This document shows positions 28,027 to 38,014 of a stretch of 64,000 nt of DNA, in pieces. How positions within the stretch are numbered: the first letter of the stretch is position 1; every line of letters starts with the position of its first letter. Below the pieces are notes generated by a model. That model made no database searches. It was not told where the DNA came from and was given only the letters and a program-made list of their open reading frames with translations. The position numbers and the translations under genes are program-made. Origin of the DNA: Pseudomonas beijingensis (GTDB taxonomy: Bacteria; Pseudomonadota; Gammaproteobacteria; Pseudomonadales; Pseudomonadaceae); NCBI RefSeq assembly GCF_030687295.1, contig NZ_CP117425.1, positions 1,368,001-1,432,000 of the forward strand, given 5' to 3'.

Positions 28027-29037
28027 ATGTCCCGCGTTACCTTGAGTCGCTATTTGATTGAGCAGACCCGCAGCAACAATACCCCTGCCGATCTGCGCTT
28101 TTTGATCGAAGTGGTGGCGCGTGCGTGCAAGGAGATCAGCCACGCCGTCTCCAAAGGCGCGCTGGGTGGTGTCCTGGGCAGCATGGGCACCGAAAACGTG
28201 CAGGGCGAAGTGCAGAAGAAGCTCGACGTGCTGTCCAACGAAATCCTGCTCGAAGCCAACGAGTGGGGCGGTCACTTGGCCGGCATGGCGTCCGAGGAAA
28301 TGGACAATGCCTACCAGATCCCGGGCAAATACCCCAAGGGTGCCTACCTGCTGGTGTTCGACCCACTGGACGGTTCGTCGAACATCGACATCAACGCGCC
28401 GGTCGGCACCATCTTCTCGGTACTGCGCTGCCCGAACGAGTACCTGAGCCAGAACGAAGCCCTGAATGAAAAGGCCTTCTTGCAGCCAGGCACCGAGCAG
28501 GTCGCCGCCGGTTATGCCATCTACGGCCCTCAGACCATGCTGGTGCTGACCCTGGGCGACGGCGTCAAAGGCTTCACCCTGGACCGCGAGATGGGCAGCT
28601 TCGTCCTGACCCACGAAGACATCACCATTCCTGAAACCACCCAGGAATTCGCCATCAACATGTCCAACCAGCGTCACTGGGAAGCCCCGGTAAAACGCTA
28701 CGTCGAAGAATTGCTGGCGGGCGAAGAAGGCCCGCTGAAGAAGAACTACAACATGCGCTGGGTCGCTGCGATGGTTGCCGACGTGCACCGGATCCTGACC
28801 CGTGGCGGCCTGTTCATGTACCCGCGCGACAGCCGCGAGCCGTCCAAGCCGGGCAAGCTGCGCCTGATGTACGAAGCCAACCCGATGTCGTTCCTGGTGG
28901 AGCAGGCAGGCGGCGCTTCCACCGACGGTCACCAGCGCATCCTCGATATCAAGCCTGAAGGCCTGCACCAGCGCGTGGCGGTGTTCCTCGGTTCGAAAGA
29001 AGAAGTGGCGCGCGCCACGGCCTATCACAAGGAGTAA
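28027..29037 (+). CDS. fbp: Fructose-1,6-bisphosphatase class I
   Basis: A 336-residue cytosolic gluconeogenic enzyme that hydrolyses fructose 1,6-bisphosphate to fructose 6-phosphate. The metal and phosphate site '[20 protein letters not shown]' lies near residues 114-133. Other family segments are '[17 protein letters not shown]' near 80 and '[20 protein letters not shown]' near 260, then '[15 protein letters not shown]'. All catalytic acids are present and the length is typical. The next gene starts two bases after its stop. Confidence 0.97.
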   Translation: MSRVTLSRYLIEQTRSNNTPADLRFLIEVVARACKEISHAVSKGALGGVLGSMGTENVQGEVQKKLDVLSNEILLEANEWGGHLAGMASEEMDNAYQIPGKYPKGAYLLVFDPLDGSSNIDINAPVGTIFSVLRCPNEYLSQNEALNEKAFLQPGTEQVAAGYAIYGPQTMLVLTLGDGVKGFTLDREMGSFVLTHEDITIPETTQEFAINMSNQRHWEAPVKRYVEELLAGEEGPLKKNYNMRWVAAMVADVHRILTRGGLFMYPRDSREPSKPGKLRLMYEANPMSFLVEQAGGASTDGHQRILDIKPEGLHQRVAVFLGSKEEVARATAYHKE

Positions 29038-29039
29038 TC

Positions 29040-29636
29040 ATGGCCGAGCCCTGGCAGGCGTTGCTCGATTGGTGGTTTGGTTCAGCCGAAACACCGGACG
29101 AAATAGCCGCTGACAAGGGCAAGCTGTGGTTTGGCAAAGGCCATGATCGCCAGGCGCGAGAGCGCTTCGGCGATCAGGTCGAGCAGGCACTGGCCGGCGG
29201 ATTGACCGAGTGGGCGCAACGCCCGGAAGGTTGGCTGGCCCTGGTGCTGCTACTCGACCAACTCCCGCGAATGATCTTTCGCAACACCCCTAAAAGCTTT
29301 TCCGGCGATCTGCGTGCCCAAGCGCTGGTAGCCCAGGGCCTGGCGGCGGGGTTCGACGGGCAACTCAAACCGATCCAGCGGGTATTCATCTACCTCGTAC
29401 TCGAACACTGCGAAAACCTCGCGGTGCAGAACGAAGCCGTGTCGCGGTTTATCAACCTGGTCCGAGAGCAGCCTGAGGCGCAGCGGGCGGTGTTTGAAGA
29501 CAACCTGGATTATGCCGAACGGCATCAGAAGATCATTGCCCGGTTTGGACGCTTTCCCCATCGCAATGCGGTGTTGGGGCGCGAGTCCACGGCTGATGAG
29601 CTGGAGTTTTTGAGCAGGCCTGGGTCCAGGTTCTGA
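29040..29636 (+). CDS. DUF924 family protein
   Basis: A 198-residue soluble, helix-rich protein of the DUF924 (TPR-like) family. Visible family motifs are 'WWFGSAETPDEIAADKGKLW' near residue 11, 'LALVLLLDQLPRMIFRNTP' near 66, 'FIYLVLEHCENLAVQN' near 115 and 'HRNAVLGRESTADELEFL' near the C-terminus. Function is unknown; the fold resembles tetratricopeptide solenoids. It begins two bases after fbp and is probably co-transcribed with it, an arrangement common in Pseudomonas. Confidence 0.9.
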   Translation: MAEPWQALLDWWFGSAETPDEIAADKGKLWFGKGHDRQARERFGDQVEQALAGGLTEWAQRPEGWLALVLLLDQLPRMIFRNTPKSFSGDLRAQALVAQGLAAGFDGQLKPIQRVFIYLVLEHCENLAVQNEAVSRFINLVREQPEAQRAVFEDNLDYAERHQKIIARFGRFPHRNAVLGRESTADELEFLSRPGSRF

Positions 29637-29657
29637 GTTTTCTGCGCGTCTGATGCC

Positions 29658-29745
29658 GCTATCGCGAGCAAGCTCGCTCCCACAGTTGACCGAGTTCCGT
29701 CAGGGAAATCTGATCAACTGTGGGAGCGAGCTTGCTCGCGATGGG
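29658..29745. repeat. REP doublet (REPIN)
   Basis: Inverted REP copies at about 29659-29684 and 29719-29744, between the convergent DUF924 and chemoreceptor genes. Confidence 0.87.
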
Positions 29746-29759
29746 GCCCCTTCCAGGCG

Positions 29760-31652
29760 CTAGATCCGGAAACTGCCCACCAACTGCTTCAATCGCGCCG
29801 CCTGCTGCTCGAGGTCGGCACAGGCGCGCAAGGTGGCTTGCAGGTTTTCCACGCCTTCCTGGTTAAGGGTATTGATCTCGGTGATGTCGACGTTGATCGA
29901 CTCCACCACGGCGGTCTGTTCTTCGGTGGCGGTCGCCACGGACTGGTTCATGCCGTCGATTTCACCGATACGCTGGGTCACGCTGCCCAGTCGTTCGCCG
30001 GCCTGGTTGGCGATGCCGACGCTGCTTTCGCTCTGGCGCTGGCTGTCGGTCATGGTCAGTACCGCTTCCCGTGCGCCGACTTGCAGTTCTTCAATCATCT
30101 TCTGCACTTGCTGCGCCGAATCCTGGGTGCGGTGGGCCAGGTTGCGCACTTCATCGGCCACCACTGCGAAGCCGCGCCCGGCTTCACCGGCCCGGGCTGC
30201 TTCGATGGCGGCGTTGAGGGCGAGCAGGTTGGTCTGCTGGGAAATGCTGGTGATCACCTCAAGAATCTGGCCGATGTTCACCGTGTTGCTGTTCAGGGTT
30301 TCGATGTTGCCACACGAATCGCTGATCTTGGCCGACAACTGTTGCATGGCCGCGATGGTTTTATCCACCACTTGCTGACCGTCTTCGGCCAGGCTGCGGG
30401 CATCGCTGGAATGTTGCGAGGCGAGGGCGGCGTTCTGGGCGATTTCCTGGGCGGCGGCGCCAAGCTGGTTGATGGCCGCGGCCACGCTGCTGGTGCGCGA
30501 TGCCTGCTGGTCGGAGTTGAACATCGACGAGTTGGACGCACTGACCACGCGCAAGGCGACTTCGTTGACCTGTCCGGTGGCTGAGGCCACTTCGCGGATC
30601 GAGGTGTGAATGCGCTCGACAAAACGGTTGAACGACGTGCCCAGTGCGCCGAATTCGTCCTGGCCGTGGATGACCAGGCGGCGGGTCAGGTCGCCTTCGC
30701 CTTCGGCGATGTCATGCATGGCACGGCCCATGGTCAGCAGCGGCTGCATCAGCACGCGGATCAACATGCCCAGCAGGGCGATGATGAACACCACGGCGAT
30801 GACCATGGCGATCAGTGCCGATGTACGGAACTCACTGAGCATCGCCAGCGCGGTGTCCTTGTCGAGCACCAGCGCCACGTACCAATCGGCGCCCGGCACG
30901 CCGTTGACGCGGGTGAAGGAGATGAATTGGGTCTTGCCGTCGAGATCGACTTCCTTCACGCCCGGGCTGATTTGCGGTGCGCCGTTGGGGTAGGCCTCGG
31001 CCAGGGTCTTGAGCACGCGCTTGCTGTCGGGGTGGATCAGGATCTTGCCGTCGGCGCTGACGATGAACGCGTGGCCGTGGCCGCCGAAGTTCAGCGAGTT
31101 GATGATGGCGCTGACGCTGGACAGGTCGATGTCCGCACCGGCCACGCCGATCATCTGGTTCTGGCGCTGTACCGGTGTGGCGACGGTGATCACCAGCTTG
31201 CCCGACGAGGCGGCGATGTAGGGCTCGGTGACAATGGTTTGCTGTGCGCTGTTGGCGGCCTTGTACCAGCCACGGGCGCGCGGGTCGTAGTCGGCGGCGC
31301 GATTGCCGGCCGGTACCGAGAACATCACGCCGTCGGTGCCGCCGAAATAGCTGAGCTGGAAGTTGCCGGTGTAGGCCGGCAGGCCCACGGCGCGCTTGAG
31401 GCTGTCGGCACTGCTGCCGTCCACGGCGATCTGCTGGGCCAGCGATTGCAGCAATTGGATACGGCCGTCGACCCACGTCTGGATGTTGCGGCTGGTCAGG
31501 CTGCCGAGCTCCTGCATGGAGGTCTCGGTGCTGGCGTGCAGGCTCTGGCGTTGACGATAGTCGTTGAACAGGATGAAACAGGCGAATGCAACGGCCACCA
31601 CGAGGGCGGCAGCCAGCAGGATTTTATGGCTGAATTTCATGTTTCTGGTCAT
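29760..31652 (-). CDS. Methyl-accepting chemotaxis protein, double-Cache (PctA/B/C-like)
   Basis: A 630-residue inner-membrane chemoreceptor: first membrane helix (about 13-32), periplasmic double-Cache domain (about 33-275), second helix (about 280-300), HAMP and a cytoplasmic signalling domain with the hairpin tip '[20 protein letters not shown]'. In the membrane-distal module, '[12 protein letters not shown]', '[13 protein letters not shown]' and '[12 protein letters not shown]' carry the Arg, Trp-Tyr, Tyr and Asp of the amino-acid-binding Cache motif. With the '[15 protein letters not shown]' N-terminus, this suggests an L-amino-acid sensor like PctA/PctB/PctC. Alternative starts lie at GTG 31661 and ATG 31640. 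The ligand range is inferred. Confidence 0.93.
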   Translation of the reverse strand: MTRNMKFSHKILLAAALVVAVAFACFILFNDYRQRQSLHASTETSMQELGSLTSRNIQTWVDGRIQLLQSLAQQIAVDGSSADSLKRAVGLPAYTGNFQLSYFGGTDGVMFSVPAGNRAADYDPRARGWYKAANSAQQTIVTEPYIAASSGKLVITVATPVQRQNQMIGVAGADIDLSSVSAIINSLNFGGHGHAFIVSADGKILIHPDSKRVLKTLAEAYPNGAPQISPGVKEVDLDGKTQFISFTRVNGVPGADWYVALVLDKDTALAMLSEFRTSALIAMVIAVVFIIALLGMLIRVLMQPLLTMGRAMHDIAEGEGDLTRRLVIHGQDEFGALGTSFNRFVERIHTSIREVASATGQVNEVALRVVSASNSSMFNSDQQASRTSSVAAAINQLGAAAQEIAQNAALASQHSSDARSLAEDGQQVVDKTIAAMQQLSAKISDSCGNIETLNSNTVNIGQILEVITSISQQTNLLALNAAIEAARAGEAGRGFAVVADEVRNLAHRTQDSAQQVQKMIEELQVGAREAVLTMTDSQRQSESSVGIANQAGERLGSVTQRIGEIDGMNQSVATATEEQTAVVESINVDITEINTLNQEGVENLQATLRACADLEQQAARLKQLVGSFRI

Positions 31653-31729
31653 TAATAACACTACCGCGGAGGGACGGGTCAGGAAGGGCTGTCAATTTGC
31701 CATAGCGCAGGGTTTTGCGCTGTTACTTT

Positions 31730-31737
31730 TTATCGGC
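31730..31737 (-). promoter_or_regulatory. Possible FliA (sigma-28) -10 element
   Basis: GCCGATAA, the exact sigma-28 -10 consensus, lies on the minus strand about 78 bases upstream of the chemoreceptor start. No convincing TCAA/TAAA -35 box was found at the right distance, so the call is tentative. Confidence 0.35.
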
Positions 31738-31936
31738 GCAGAAGCCCGGCCCATCAGGCGTCAGGGCGTCAATCCCGACGAAAGGTACGACGGCGTCACA
31801 AACCGGTTGATTCACCGATGAAACACCTCTGCACGGCCAATAAATACTGGGGGCGTCAGGGAACCAGATAAGGGTTTTCTCTTCTAAGGATCAGGTTGGC
31901 ACCCTGCCACCTCCCTTCCGTTCCAGGAGTTACACC

Positions 31937-32191
31937 ATGTCGCTGCGATCTATCGCTCTGCTGTTTATGTGCGTCGTGTTGACCGCATGCAGCAAGGTCA
32001 ACCAGGAAAACTATTCGAAACTGTCGGCGGGTATGCCCAAGGCCGAAGTCGAAACGTTGCTGGGGAAACCGACCGATTGCTCAGGCGCCCTCGGCATGTC
32101 CAGCTGCACCTGGGGCGACCAGAAAAGCTTTATCAGCGTGCAGTACGCCGGTGACAAAGTGTTGATGTTTTCCGGCCAAGGCCTGAAGTAA
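31937..32191 (+). CDS. Small BamE/SmpA-like lipoprotein
   Basis: An 84-residue lipoprotein with a type II signal peptide; the lipobox is 'LTAC' with Cys at about residue 18. The mature part is short and shows the SmpA/OmlA-like pattern 'YSKLSAGMPKAEVETLLGKP' followed by two Cys and 'KSFISVQYAGDKVLMFSGQG', suggesting a single BamE-like alpha/beta module. AGGAG stands 8 bases before the ATG. It lies 31 bases ahead of the lipocalin gene, so the pair is likely co-transcribed. The precise role is unknown. Confidence 0.88.
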   Translation: MSLRSIALLFMCVVLTACSKVNQENYSKLSAGMPKAEVETLLGKPTDCSGALGMSSCTWGDQKSFISVQYAGDKVLMFSGQGLK

Positions 32192-32222
32192 ACCGAGGCC
32201 AGAGGCCTGCGGGAGAAAAATA

Positions 32223-32792
32223 ATGATGCGGTTAGTTTTTGTGCTTTTGGCTGGCCTGGTTTTGGCTGGCTGTGCCACTTCTGGCGAAGATCCGCTGGCA
32301 CCCAAGACGGTCAACAGCGTCAACCTCAAGCGTTACCAAGGGACCTGGTATGAGTTGGCCCGCCTGCCCATGTATTTCCAGCGCAATTGCGCGCAATCGG
32401 AAGCTCACTACACCCTCAAGCCAGACGGCAATGTGGGTGTGCTCAATCGCTGCCTGACCTCGGACTGGCAGTGGGAAGAAGCCAAGGGTACCGCCACGCC
32501 GCAGGTGCCGGGCAAGACCGACAAGCTCTGGGTCGAGTTCGATAACTGGTTTTCACGGATCGTGCCGGGCGTGGCGAAAGGGCAATACTGGGTGCTGTAC
32601 GTCAGCGATGACTACAAGACCGCCATCGTCGGCGACCCGAGCCGCCGCTACATGTGGCTGCTGTCCCGCACACCGACCGTCAATAGCGTCGTGCGCGAGG
32701 AACTGCTGAGCAAGGCGCGCCAGCAGGGTTATGACACGACACGACTGATCTGGCGCGCCTCGGATCGGCAGATGGCCAAGACCTCGGACTGA
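32223..32792 (+). CDS. Lipocalin (Blc-like) outer-membrane lipoprotein
   Basis: A 189-residue bacterial lipocalin with a lipobox 'LAGC' (Cys near residue 17), which would anchor it in the outer membrane. The lipocalin signature 'YQGTWYELARLPMYFQ' (Gly-x-Trp motif) is at about residues 39-54. 'KLWVEFDNW' and the closing 'YMWLLSRTPTV' with its conserved Arg follow. E. coli Blc binds lysophospholipids; a similar lipid-binding or membrane-repair role is likely. It is downstream of the small lipoprotein gene. The first of two adjacent ATG codons was taken. Confidence 0.92.
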   Translation: MMRLVFVLLAGLVLAGCATSGEDPLAPKTVNSVNLKRYQGTWYELARLPMYFQRNCAQSEAHYTLKPDGNVGVLNRCLTSDWQWEEAKGTATPQVPGKTDKLWVEFDNWFSRIVPGVAKGQYWVLYVSDDYKTAIVGDPSRRYMWLLSRTPTVNSVVREELLSKARQQGYDTTRLIWRASDRQMAKTSD

Positions 32793-32810
32793 CGGTCACC
32801 CGAAAACCAG

Positions 32811-32902
32811 TGTGGGAGCGAGCTTGCTCGCGATGACGGATTTCCAGTCAACATTTGCGTTGAGTGTGAAGGCCTCATCGCGAGCAAGCTCGCTCCCACA
32901 GT
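32811..32902. repeat. REP doublet (REPIN)
   Basis: Inverted REP copies at about 32812-32837 and 32877-32901, between the lipocalin gene and the end of hutF. Confidence 0.87.
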
Positions 32903-32928
32903 GGTATTCCCACATTGATTTTTTGCGA

Positions 32929-34293
32929 TCAGCCCAGGAGTTCGCGCAATACCTGGGTAAACGCCCGGGCGCTTTCCTCTTCGCCGGCATGACGCCCATC
33001 GCGCACAACCCACTGTCCACCGACCATCACATCGCGCACCTGGCGATCGCCGCCGGCAAACAACCAGCGATTGAGGATCCCGTCGCCCTGGGCGGTGGCC
33101 AGGTATGGGTCGTTGCCATCGAGCACCAGCCAGTCGGCGCGCTTGCCGATGTCGAGGGCGCCGACCGGTTGTCCCAGGGCCTGGGCGCCGCCTTCCAATG
33201 CCGCGTCAAACAAGGTGCGGCCAACCATCGGCTGATCCGTCCGGTATAAGCGGTTGCGCCGTTGATCACGCAGGCGCTGGCCATATTCCAGCCAACGCAA
33301 TTCTTCGACCACGCTCAACGACACATGACTGTCGGAGCCGATCCCCAGGCGTCCGCCCTGGGCGAGGAAATCCACGGCCGGGAAAATCCCGTCCCCCAGG
33401 TTGGCTTCGGTGGTCAGGCACAGACCGGCAATCGCCCGGCTCTTGGCAATGAGGCTGACTTCCTGGGCGTTGGCATGGGTGGCATGGACCAGGCACCAGC
33501 GCTGGTCGACCTCGGTGTTTTCGTACAGCCATTGCAACGGGCGGGCGCCGCTCCAGCTCAGGCAGTCATCGACTTCCTTTTGCTGCTCGGCGATGTGAAT
33601 GTGCACCGGGCAATCACGGTCGCTGGCGGCCAGCACGTCCTGGATCTGTTCGGGCGTCACGGCGCGCAGCGAGTGGAAACACAAGCCCAGGGCCTGGGAC
33701 GGTTGCCCGGCCAGGATCGGCTGCAAGCGTGATTGAAGCTTCAAGTAGTTTTCGGTGCTGTTGATGAAGCGACGCTGCCCGTCATTGGGCGCCTGGCCGC
33801 CAAAACCGGAATGGCTGTAGAGCACCGGCAGCAGCGTCAGGCCGATGCCGGCGGCGCTGGCGGCGTGGCTGATGCGCAGGGCCAGCTCCGCCGGGTCGGC
33901 GTAGGGCGCGCCGTCGGTGTCATGGTGCACGTAATGGAATTCGGCGACCGAGGTGTAGCCGGTCTTGAGCATTTCGATGTACAGCTGGCGAGCGATGATG
34001 CCGAGTTGCTCGGGGCTGATTTTTCCGACGAGGCGATACATCAAGTCGCGCCAGGTCCAGAAACTGTCGTTGGGATTGCCCGCCACTTCCGCCAGCCCGG
34101 CCATGGCCCGTTGAAAAGCATGGGAGTGCAGGTTCGGCATGCCCGGCAACAACGGGCCGTCCAGCCGTTCGGCGCCGTCTGCGTGGGAACCGGCCTGGAT
34201 ATGGGTCAGGACGCCCTCGGCATCGACCTCAAGACGTACATCGTGGGCCCATCCACTAGGCAGCAGCGCGCGTTCGGCAAAGAAGGCGGACAT
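32929..34293 (-). CDS. hutF: Formimidoylglutamate deiminase HutF
   Basis: A 454-residue metal-dependent amidohydrolase that deaminates N-formimino-L-glutamate to N-formyl-L-glutamate, the five-step branch of histidine breakdown used by Pseudomonas. Metal motifs: 'NLHSHAFQRAMAG' near residue 56, 'VHIHIAEQQKEVDD' near 231, 'LVHATHANAQEV' near 268 and 'GIGSDSHVSLSVVEE' near 317. All metal ligands are visible. Length is typical. It diverges from hutC across a short region holding a HutC-type operator, and its product is the substrate of HutG, encoded at 46963. Confidence 0.96.
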   Translation of the reverse strand: MSAFFAERALLPSGWAHDVRLEVDAEGVLTHIQAGSHADGAERLDGPLLPGMPNLHSHAFQRAMAGLAEVAGNPNDSFWTWRDLMYRLVGKISPEQLGIIARQLYIEMLKTGYTSVAEFHYVHHDTDGAPYADPAELALRISHAASAAGIGLTLLPVLYSHSGFGGQAPNDGQRRFINSTENYLKLQSRLQPILAGQPSQALGLCFHSLRAVTPEQIQDVLAASDRDCPVHIHIAEQQKEVDDCLSWSGARPLQWLYENTEVDQRWCLVHATHANAQEVSLIAKSRAIAGLCLTTEANLGDGIFPAVDFLAQGGRLGIGSDSHVSLSVVEELRWLEYGQRLRDQRRNRLYRTDQPMVGRTLFDAALEGGAQALGQPVGALDIGKRADWLVLDGNDPYLATAQGDGILNRWLFAGGDRQVRDVMVGGQWVVRDGRHAGEEESARAFTQVLRELLG

Positions 34294-34315
34294 GGTTCAA
34301 CCTCATCGTGCGTAA

Positions 34316-34334
34316 TTTGTATATACATATACAG
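34316..34334. promoter_or_regulatory. HutC-type operator between hutF and hutC
   Basis: TTTGTATATACATATACAG contains TGTATATACA and a second overlapping TATACA. This is the GntR/HutC operator core (TGTA-N2-TACA) and sits between the two divergent genes, fitting repression of hutF and autoregulation of hutC. Confidence 0.75.
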
Positions 34335-34397
34335 ACGTTTGCCTGGCCGGTAAACTCCGGCAAGCTAGCAACCTTATCCGCAGAACAGGGAACCGCC

Positions 34398-35147
34398 GTG
34401 CCGACTCCGCCTGCCAAACCGCCGCTGGCCGCACACATGGGTGACAGTCCGGCGCCCTTGTACGCCCGCGTCAAACAGATGATCACCCAGCAGATCGACA
34501 GTGGAAACTGGCCGCCGCATTACCGCGTGCCGTCGGAAAGCGAGCTGGTCAGCCAGTTGGGCTTCAGTCGCATGACCATCAACCGTGCCCTGCGGGAAAT
34601 GACCGCCGACGGCCTGTTGGTGCGCATGCAGGGGGTGGGCACGTTCGTGGCCGAGCCCAAGAGCCAATCCGCGTTGTTCGAAGTGCACAACATTGCCGAC
34701 GAAATCGCCTCCCGTGGTCATCGCCACACCTGCAAGGTGATCACCCTGGAAGAAGAGGCGGCCGGTTCCGAGCGAGCCCTGGCCCTGGACATGCGTGAAG
34801 GCCAGAAGGTGTTCCATTCGCTGATCGTGCATTTCGAGAATGACATCCCCGTGCAAATCGAGGACCGTTTTGTCAACGCACTGGTGGCGCCTGACTACCT
34901 CAAGCAGGATTTCACCGTGCAGACCCCTTACGCCTACCTGAACCAGGTTGCGCCACTGACCGAAGGCGAGCACGTGGTGGAAGCGATCCTGGCCGAGCCG
35001 AGCGAATGCAAGCTGCTGCAGATCGAGCGAGGTGAGCCGTGCCTGTTGATCCGCCGTCGTACCTGGTCCGGACGCCAACCGGTGACCGCCGCACGCCTGA
35101 TCCATCCGGGCTCCCGCCACAGCCTGGAAGGGCGCTTTCATAAATGA
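34398..35147 (+). CDS. hutC: Histidine utilisation repressor HutC
   Basis: A 249-residue GntR-family repressor. The winged helix (about residues 18-85) includes 'APLYARVKQMITQQIDSGNW' and 'PSESELVSQLGFSRMTINRA'. The C-terminal UTRA ligand domain (about 95-240) follows. In Pseudomonas, HutC binds hut promoters and is released by urocanate. Translation is taken from GTG at 34398, with AGGGA seven bases upstream; a longer frame would run through the operator. It overlaps hutD by four bases (ATGA). Confidence 0.95.
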   Translation: MPTPPAKPPLAAHMGDSPAPLYARVKQMITQQIDSGNWPPHYRVPSESELVSQLGFSRMTINRALREMTADGLLVRMQGVGTFVAEPKSQSALFEVHNIADEIASRGHRHTCKVITLEEEAAGSERALALDMREGQKVFHSLIVHFENDIPVQIEDRFVNALVAPDYLKQDFTVQTPYAYLNQVAPLTEGEHVVEAILAEPSECKLLQIERGEPCLLIRRRTWSGRQPVTAARLIHPGSRHSLEGRFHK

Positions 35148-35713
35148 GCCAGTTGAAGGTTTTACGCGCAGCAGATTACCCCCGCATGCCGTGGAAAAAC
35201 GGCGGTGGCAGCACCGAGGAAATCACCCGCGATGCCGGTGCCGGCCTGGAAGGTTTCGGTTGGCGCCTGTCGATTGCCGATATCGGTGAGTCGGGTGGTT
35301 TTTCCACATTCGCCGGTTACGAGCGGGTTATCAGCGTTCTGCAAGGTGACGGCATGACGCTGAACGTTGATGGCCAGACCACGCGGGCTTTGCATCCGCT
35401 GGACCCTTTTGCGTTCAGTGGCGAGAGTCATGTGTATTGCACGCTGCTGGGCGGGCCGATTCGCGACTTCAACCTGATCTACACGCCACAACGTTACCGC
35501 GTGCGGTTGCAGTGGTTGGGCGGCCAGCAGCGGTTTTTCAGCGAGGCGGGGACGGTGTTGGTGTTCAGTGCCGCCCCGGGATTGGCCATCAAGATCGCTG
35601 AATCTGCCGTGGATTTGGGACTCTACGACTGCTTGCAACTGAGTGGTAACACCGGGCTGGTGGATGTCTCCACCCACGGTCAATGCTGCGTGATCGAGCT
35701 GACGGCCCACTAA
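35144..35713 (+). CDS. hutD: HutD family protein
   Basis: A 189-residue cupin-fold protein of the HutD family. Family segments are 'AADYPRMPWKNGGGSTEEIT' at residues 9-28, 'WRLSIADIGESGGFS' near 41 and the 'ERVISVLQGDGMTL' strand near 60. In P. fluorescens HutD is reported to act as a governor that limits over-induction of the hut operon, perhaps by binding urocanate; this comes from the literature on the family, not from the sequence. It is translationally coupled to hutC. Confidence 0.93.
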   Translation: MSQLKVLRAADYPRMPWKNGGGSTEEITRDAGAGLEGFGWRLSIADIGESGGFSTFAGYERVISVLQGDGMTLNVDGQTTRALHPLDPFAFSGESHVYCTLLGGPIRDFNLIYTPQRYRVRLQWLGGQQRFFSEAGTVLVFSAAPGLAIKIAESAVDLGLYDCLQLSGNTGLVDVSTHGQCCVIELTAH

Positions 35714-35732
35714 TTTCAGCTTCTTGAGTACC

Positions 35733-35822
35733 CTGTGGAAGCAAGGCTTGCCCGCGATGCAGGCGATGCGGTCTGCCAGAAAATCGAGTCGCCTGCGTCG
35801 CGGGCAAGCTTTGCTCCCACAG
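35733..35822. repeat. REP doublet, 'GCAAGGCTTGCCCGCG' subtype
   Basis: Inverted copies at about 35733-35758 and 35797-35822 lie in the 459-base gap between hutD and hutU. They belong to a second REP subtype with CAAGGCTTGCCC in place of CGAGCTTGCTC. The rest of the gap holds the hutU promoter. Confidence 0.85.
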
Positions 35823-36036
35823 ATAAATCCCCTCTCCACAAGGTGCCTGCCTACTGTTTCTTCTGCGCACCAACTTGTTACCGAATGCCCCAGCGTGGCG
35901 CAATACCACGCTTTTTTGTCCCTCTGATCTCCCCCTAAAAAGCCCTCTTAAAAAATTTCATACGGCTCGTTAACCCTTCAACTACAGGGCTTTCAGCCAA
36001 TTCCACAGCCGTTCCTAAGCATCACCTCCAACAAGT

Positions 36037-36052
36037 TGGCCGCTTGATTGCA
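36037..36052 (+). promoter_or_regulatory. Sigma-54 (-24/-12) promoter of the hutU operon
   Basis: TGGCCGCTTGATTGCA has GG and GC separated by exactly ten bases and a perfect TTGCA -12 element. The start point is predicted at about 36063. Pseudomonas hut expression is known to need RpoN with CbrB or NtrC. A GTTAC half-site lies at 35877-35881, but no complete activator site was recognised. Confidence 0.78.
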
Positions 36053-36056
36053 TATG

Positions 36057-36070
36057 CTTGTACATACAAG
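36057..36070. promoter_or_regulatory. HutC operator overlapping the hutU start point
   Basis: CTTGTACATACAAG is a near-perfect 14-bp dyad of the TGTA-N2-TACA type. It begins five bases after the -12 box and covers the predicted transcription start, so bound HutC should block the sigma-54 promoter. Confidence 0.8.
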
Positions 36071-36172
36071 TAAAGACGTATGCGTATGAGTCACCGATAT
36101 TCAACGCAACGTTCGCAAAATCGCTGCCCACTGCCCGGGCTGGTCTGGATTGATCGCTGAGGAGTTTTTGCT

Positions 36173-37861
36173 GTGACCGACGCTACCCGTAAACCCGAAA
36201 AATACCGTGACGTTGAAATTCGCGCCCCTCGCGGTAACACGCTGACCGCCAAAAGCTGGCTGACTGAAGCGCCGCTGCGCATGTTGATGAACAACCTCGA
36301 CCCGGAAGTGGCCGAGAACCCCAAGGAGCTGGTGGTCTACGGTGGCATCGGCCGCGCGGCGCGTAACTGGGAGTGCTACGACAAGATCGTCGAAAGCCTC
36401 ACCAACCTGAACGACGACGAAACCCTGCTGGTGCAATCCGGCAAGCCGGTGGGCGTATTCAAGACCCACAGCAATGCCCCTCGCGTACTGATCGCCAACT
36501 CCAACCTGGTGCCGCACTGGGCCAGTTGGGAGCACTTCAACGAACTCGACGCCAAGGGCCTGGCCATGTACGGCCAGATGACCGCTGGCAGCTGGATCTA
36601 CATCGGCAGCCAGGGCATCGTGCAGGGCACTTATGAAACCTTCGTCGAAGCCGGTCGCCAGCACTACGACTCCAACCTCAAGGGCCGTTGGGTCCTGACC
36701 GCCGGCTTGGGTGGCATGGGCGGCGCACAACCCCTGGCCGCGACACTGGCGGGTGCGTGCTCGCTGAACATCGAATGCCAGCAGGTGAGCATCGATTTCC
36801 GTCTGAAAACCCGCTACGTCGACGAGCAAGCCAAAGACCTCGACGACGCCTTGGCGCGTATCGAGAAATACACCGCCGAAGGCAAGGCCATTTCCATCGC
36901 GCTGTGCGGGAATGCTGCCGAAATCCTGCCGGAAATGGTCCGTCGTGGTGTGCGCCCGGACATGGTCACCGACCAGACCAGCGCCCACGATCCCCTCAAC
37001 GGTTACCTGCCGGCCGGTTGGACCTGGGACGAATACCGTGCCCGTGCCAAGACCGAACCCGCCGCCGTGGTGAAGGCCGCCAAGCAATCGATGGCCGTCC
37101 ACGTCAAAGCCATGCTGGCCTTCCAGAAAATGGGCGTGCCGACCTTCGACTACGGCAACAACATCCGCCAGATGGCCCAGGAAGAGGGCGTCGAAAATGC
37201 CTTCGACTTCCCCGGTTTCGTCCCGGCCTATATCCGTCCGCTGTTCTGCCGTGGCATCGGCCCGTTCCGTTGGGCTGCGCTGTCCGGTGACCCCCAGGAC
37301 ATCTACAAGACCGACGCCAAGGTCAAGGAACTGATCCCCGACGACGCCCACCTGCACAACTGGTTGGACATGGCCCGCGAGCGCATCAGCTTCCAGGGCT
37401 TGCCGGCGCGTATCTGCTGGGTTGGCCTGGGCCAGCGCGCCAAGTTGGGTCTGGCCTTCAACGAAATGGTGCGCAGCGGCGAGTTGTCGGCGCCGATTGT
37501 CATCGGTCGCGACCACCTCGACTCTGGTTCCGTCGCCAGCCCGAACCGTGAAACCGAATCCATGCAGGACGGCTCCGACGCCGTTTCCGACTGGCCGCTG
37601 CTCAACGCCTTGCTCAACACCGCCAGCGGCGCGACCTGGGTGTCGTTGCACCACGGTGGCGGCGTCGGCATGGGCTTCTCCCAGCACTCGGGCATGGTGA
37701 TCGTCTGCGACGGTACCGACGAAGCGGCTGAACGGATTGCCCGCGTACTGCACAACGACCCGGGCACCGGGGTGATGCGCCATGCCGATGCCGGTTACCA
37801 GATCGCCATTGATTGCGCCAAGGAGCAGGGGCTGAACCTGCCGATGATCACCGGCAAGTAA
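36173..37861 (+). CDS. hutU: Urocanate hydratase
   Basis: A 562-residue NAD-dependent urocanase converting urocanate to imidazolone propionate, the second step of histidine degradation. Family segments: '[20 protein letters not shown]' near residue 38, the NAD-binding '[15 protein letters not shown]' near 178, '[17 protein letters not shown]' near 264 and the active-site region '[20 protein letters not shown]' near 410. Length is typical. The GTG start has GAGGAG eight bases upstream. It is the first gene after the sigma-54 promoter and HutC operator. Confidence 0.97.
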   Translation: MTDATRKPEKYRDVEIRAPRGNTLTAKSWLTEAPLRMLMNNLDPEVAENPKELVVYGGIGRAARNWECYDKIVESLTNLNDDETLLVQSGKPVGVFKTHSNAPRVLIANSNLVPHWASWEHFNELDAKGLAMYGQMTAGSWIYIGSQGIVQGTYETFVEAGRQHYDSNLKGRWVLTAGLGGMGGAQPLAATLAGACSLNIECQQVSIDFRLKTRYVDEQAKDLDDALARIEKYTAEGKAISIALCGNAAEILPEMVRRGVRPDMVTDQTSAHDPLNGYLPAGWTWDEYRARAKTEPAAVVKAAKQSMAVHVKAMLAFQKMGVPTFDYGNNIRQMAQEEGVENAFDFPGFVPAYIRPLFCRGIGPFRWAALSGDPQDIYKTDAKVKELIPDDAHLHNWLDMARERISFQGLPARICWVGLGQRAKLGLAFNEMVRSGELSAPIVIGRDHLDSGSVASPNRETESMQDGSDAVSDWPLLNALLNTASGATWVSLHHGGGVGMGFSQHSGMVIVCDGTDEAAERIARVLHNDPGTGVMRHADAGYQIAIDCAKEQGLNLPMITGK

Positions 37862-37872
37862 CCCCTGAAGCC

Positions 37873-37963
37873 CATGTGGGAGCGAGCTTGCTCGCGATGA
37901 GGGTGTGTCAGTCAATGGAGCGGGTACTGACCCATCGCTATCGCGAGCAAGCTCGCTCCCACA
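37873..37963. repeat. REP doublet (REPIN)
   Basis: Inverted REP copies at about 37874-37899 and 37938-37963, between hutU and the permease gene, inside the presumed operon. Confidence 0.87.
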
Positions 37964-38014
37964 GGGAAATTGCAGAGCCAATGAATTCCAGAACAATCCA
38001 CCAGAGGTTGAACC

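Noticed and set aside
29040..29636. Considered joining the DUF924 gene with fbp as a fusion
   Set aside because: fbp has a normal stop two bases before an ATG in another frame; they are separate coupled genes.
36173..37861. Frameshift check of hutU, hutG, opgG and opgH
   Set aside because: All four have full-length frames with complete family motifs, so the interruptions are confined to hutI and the DUF2339 gene.
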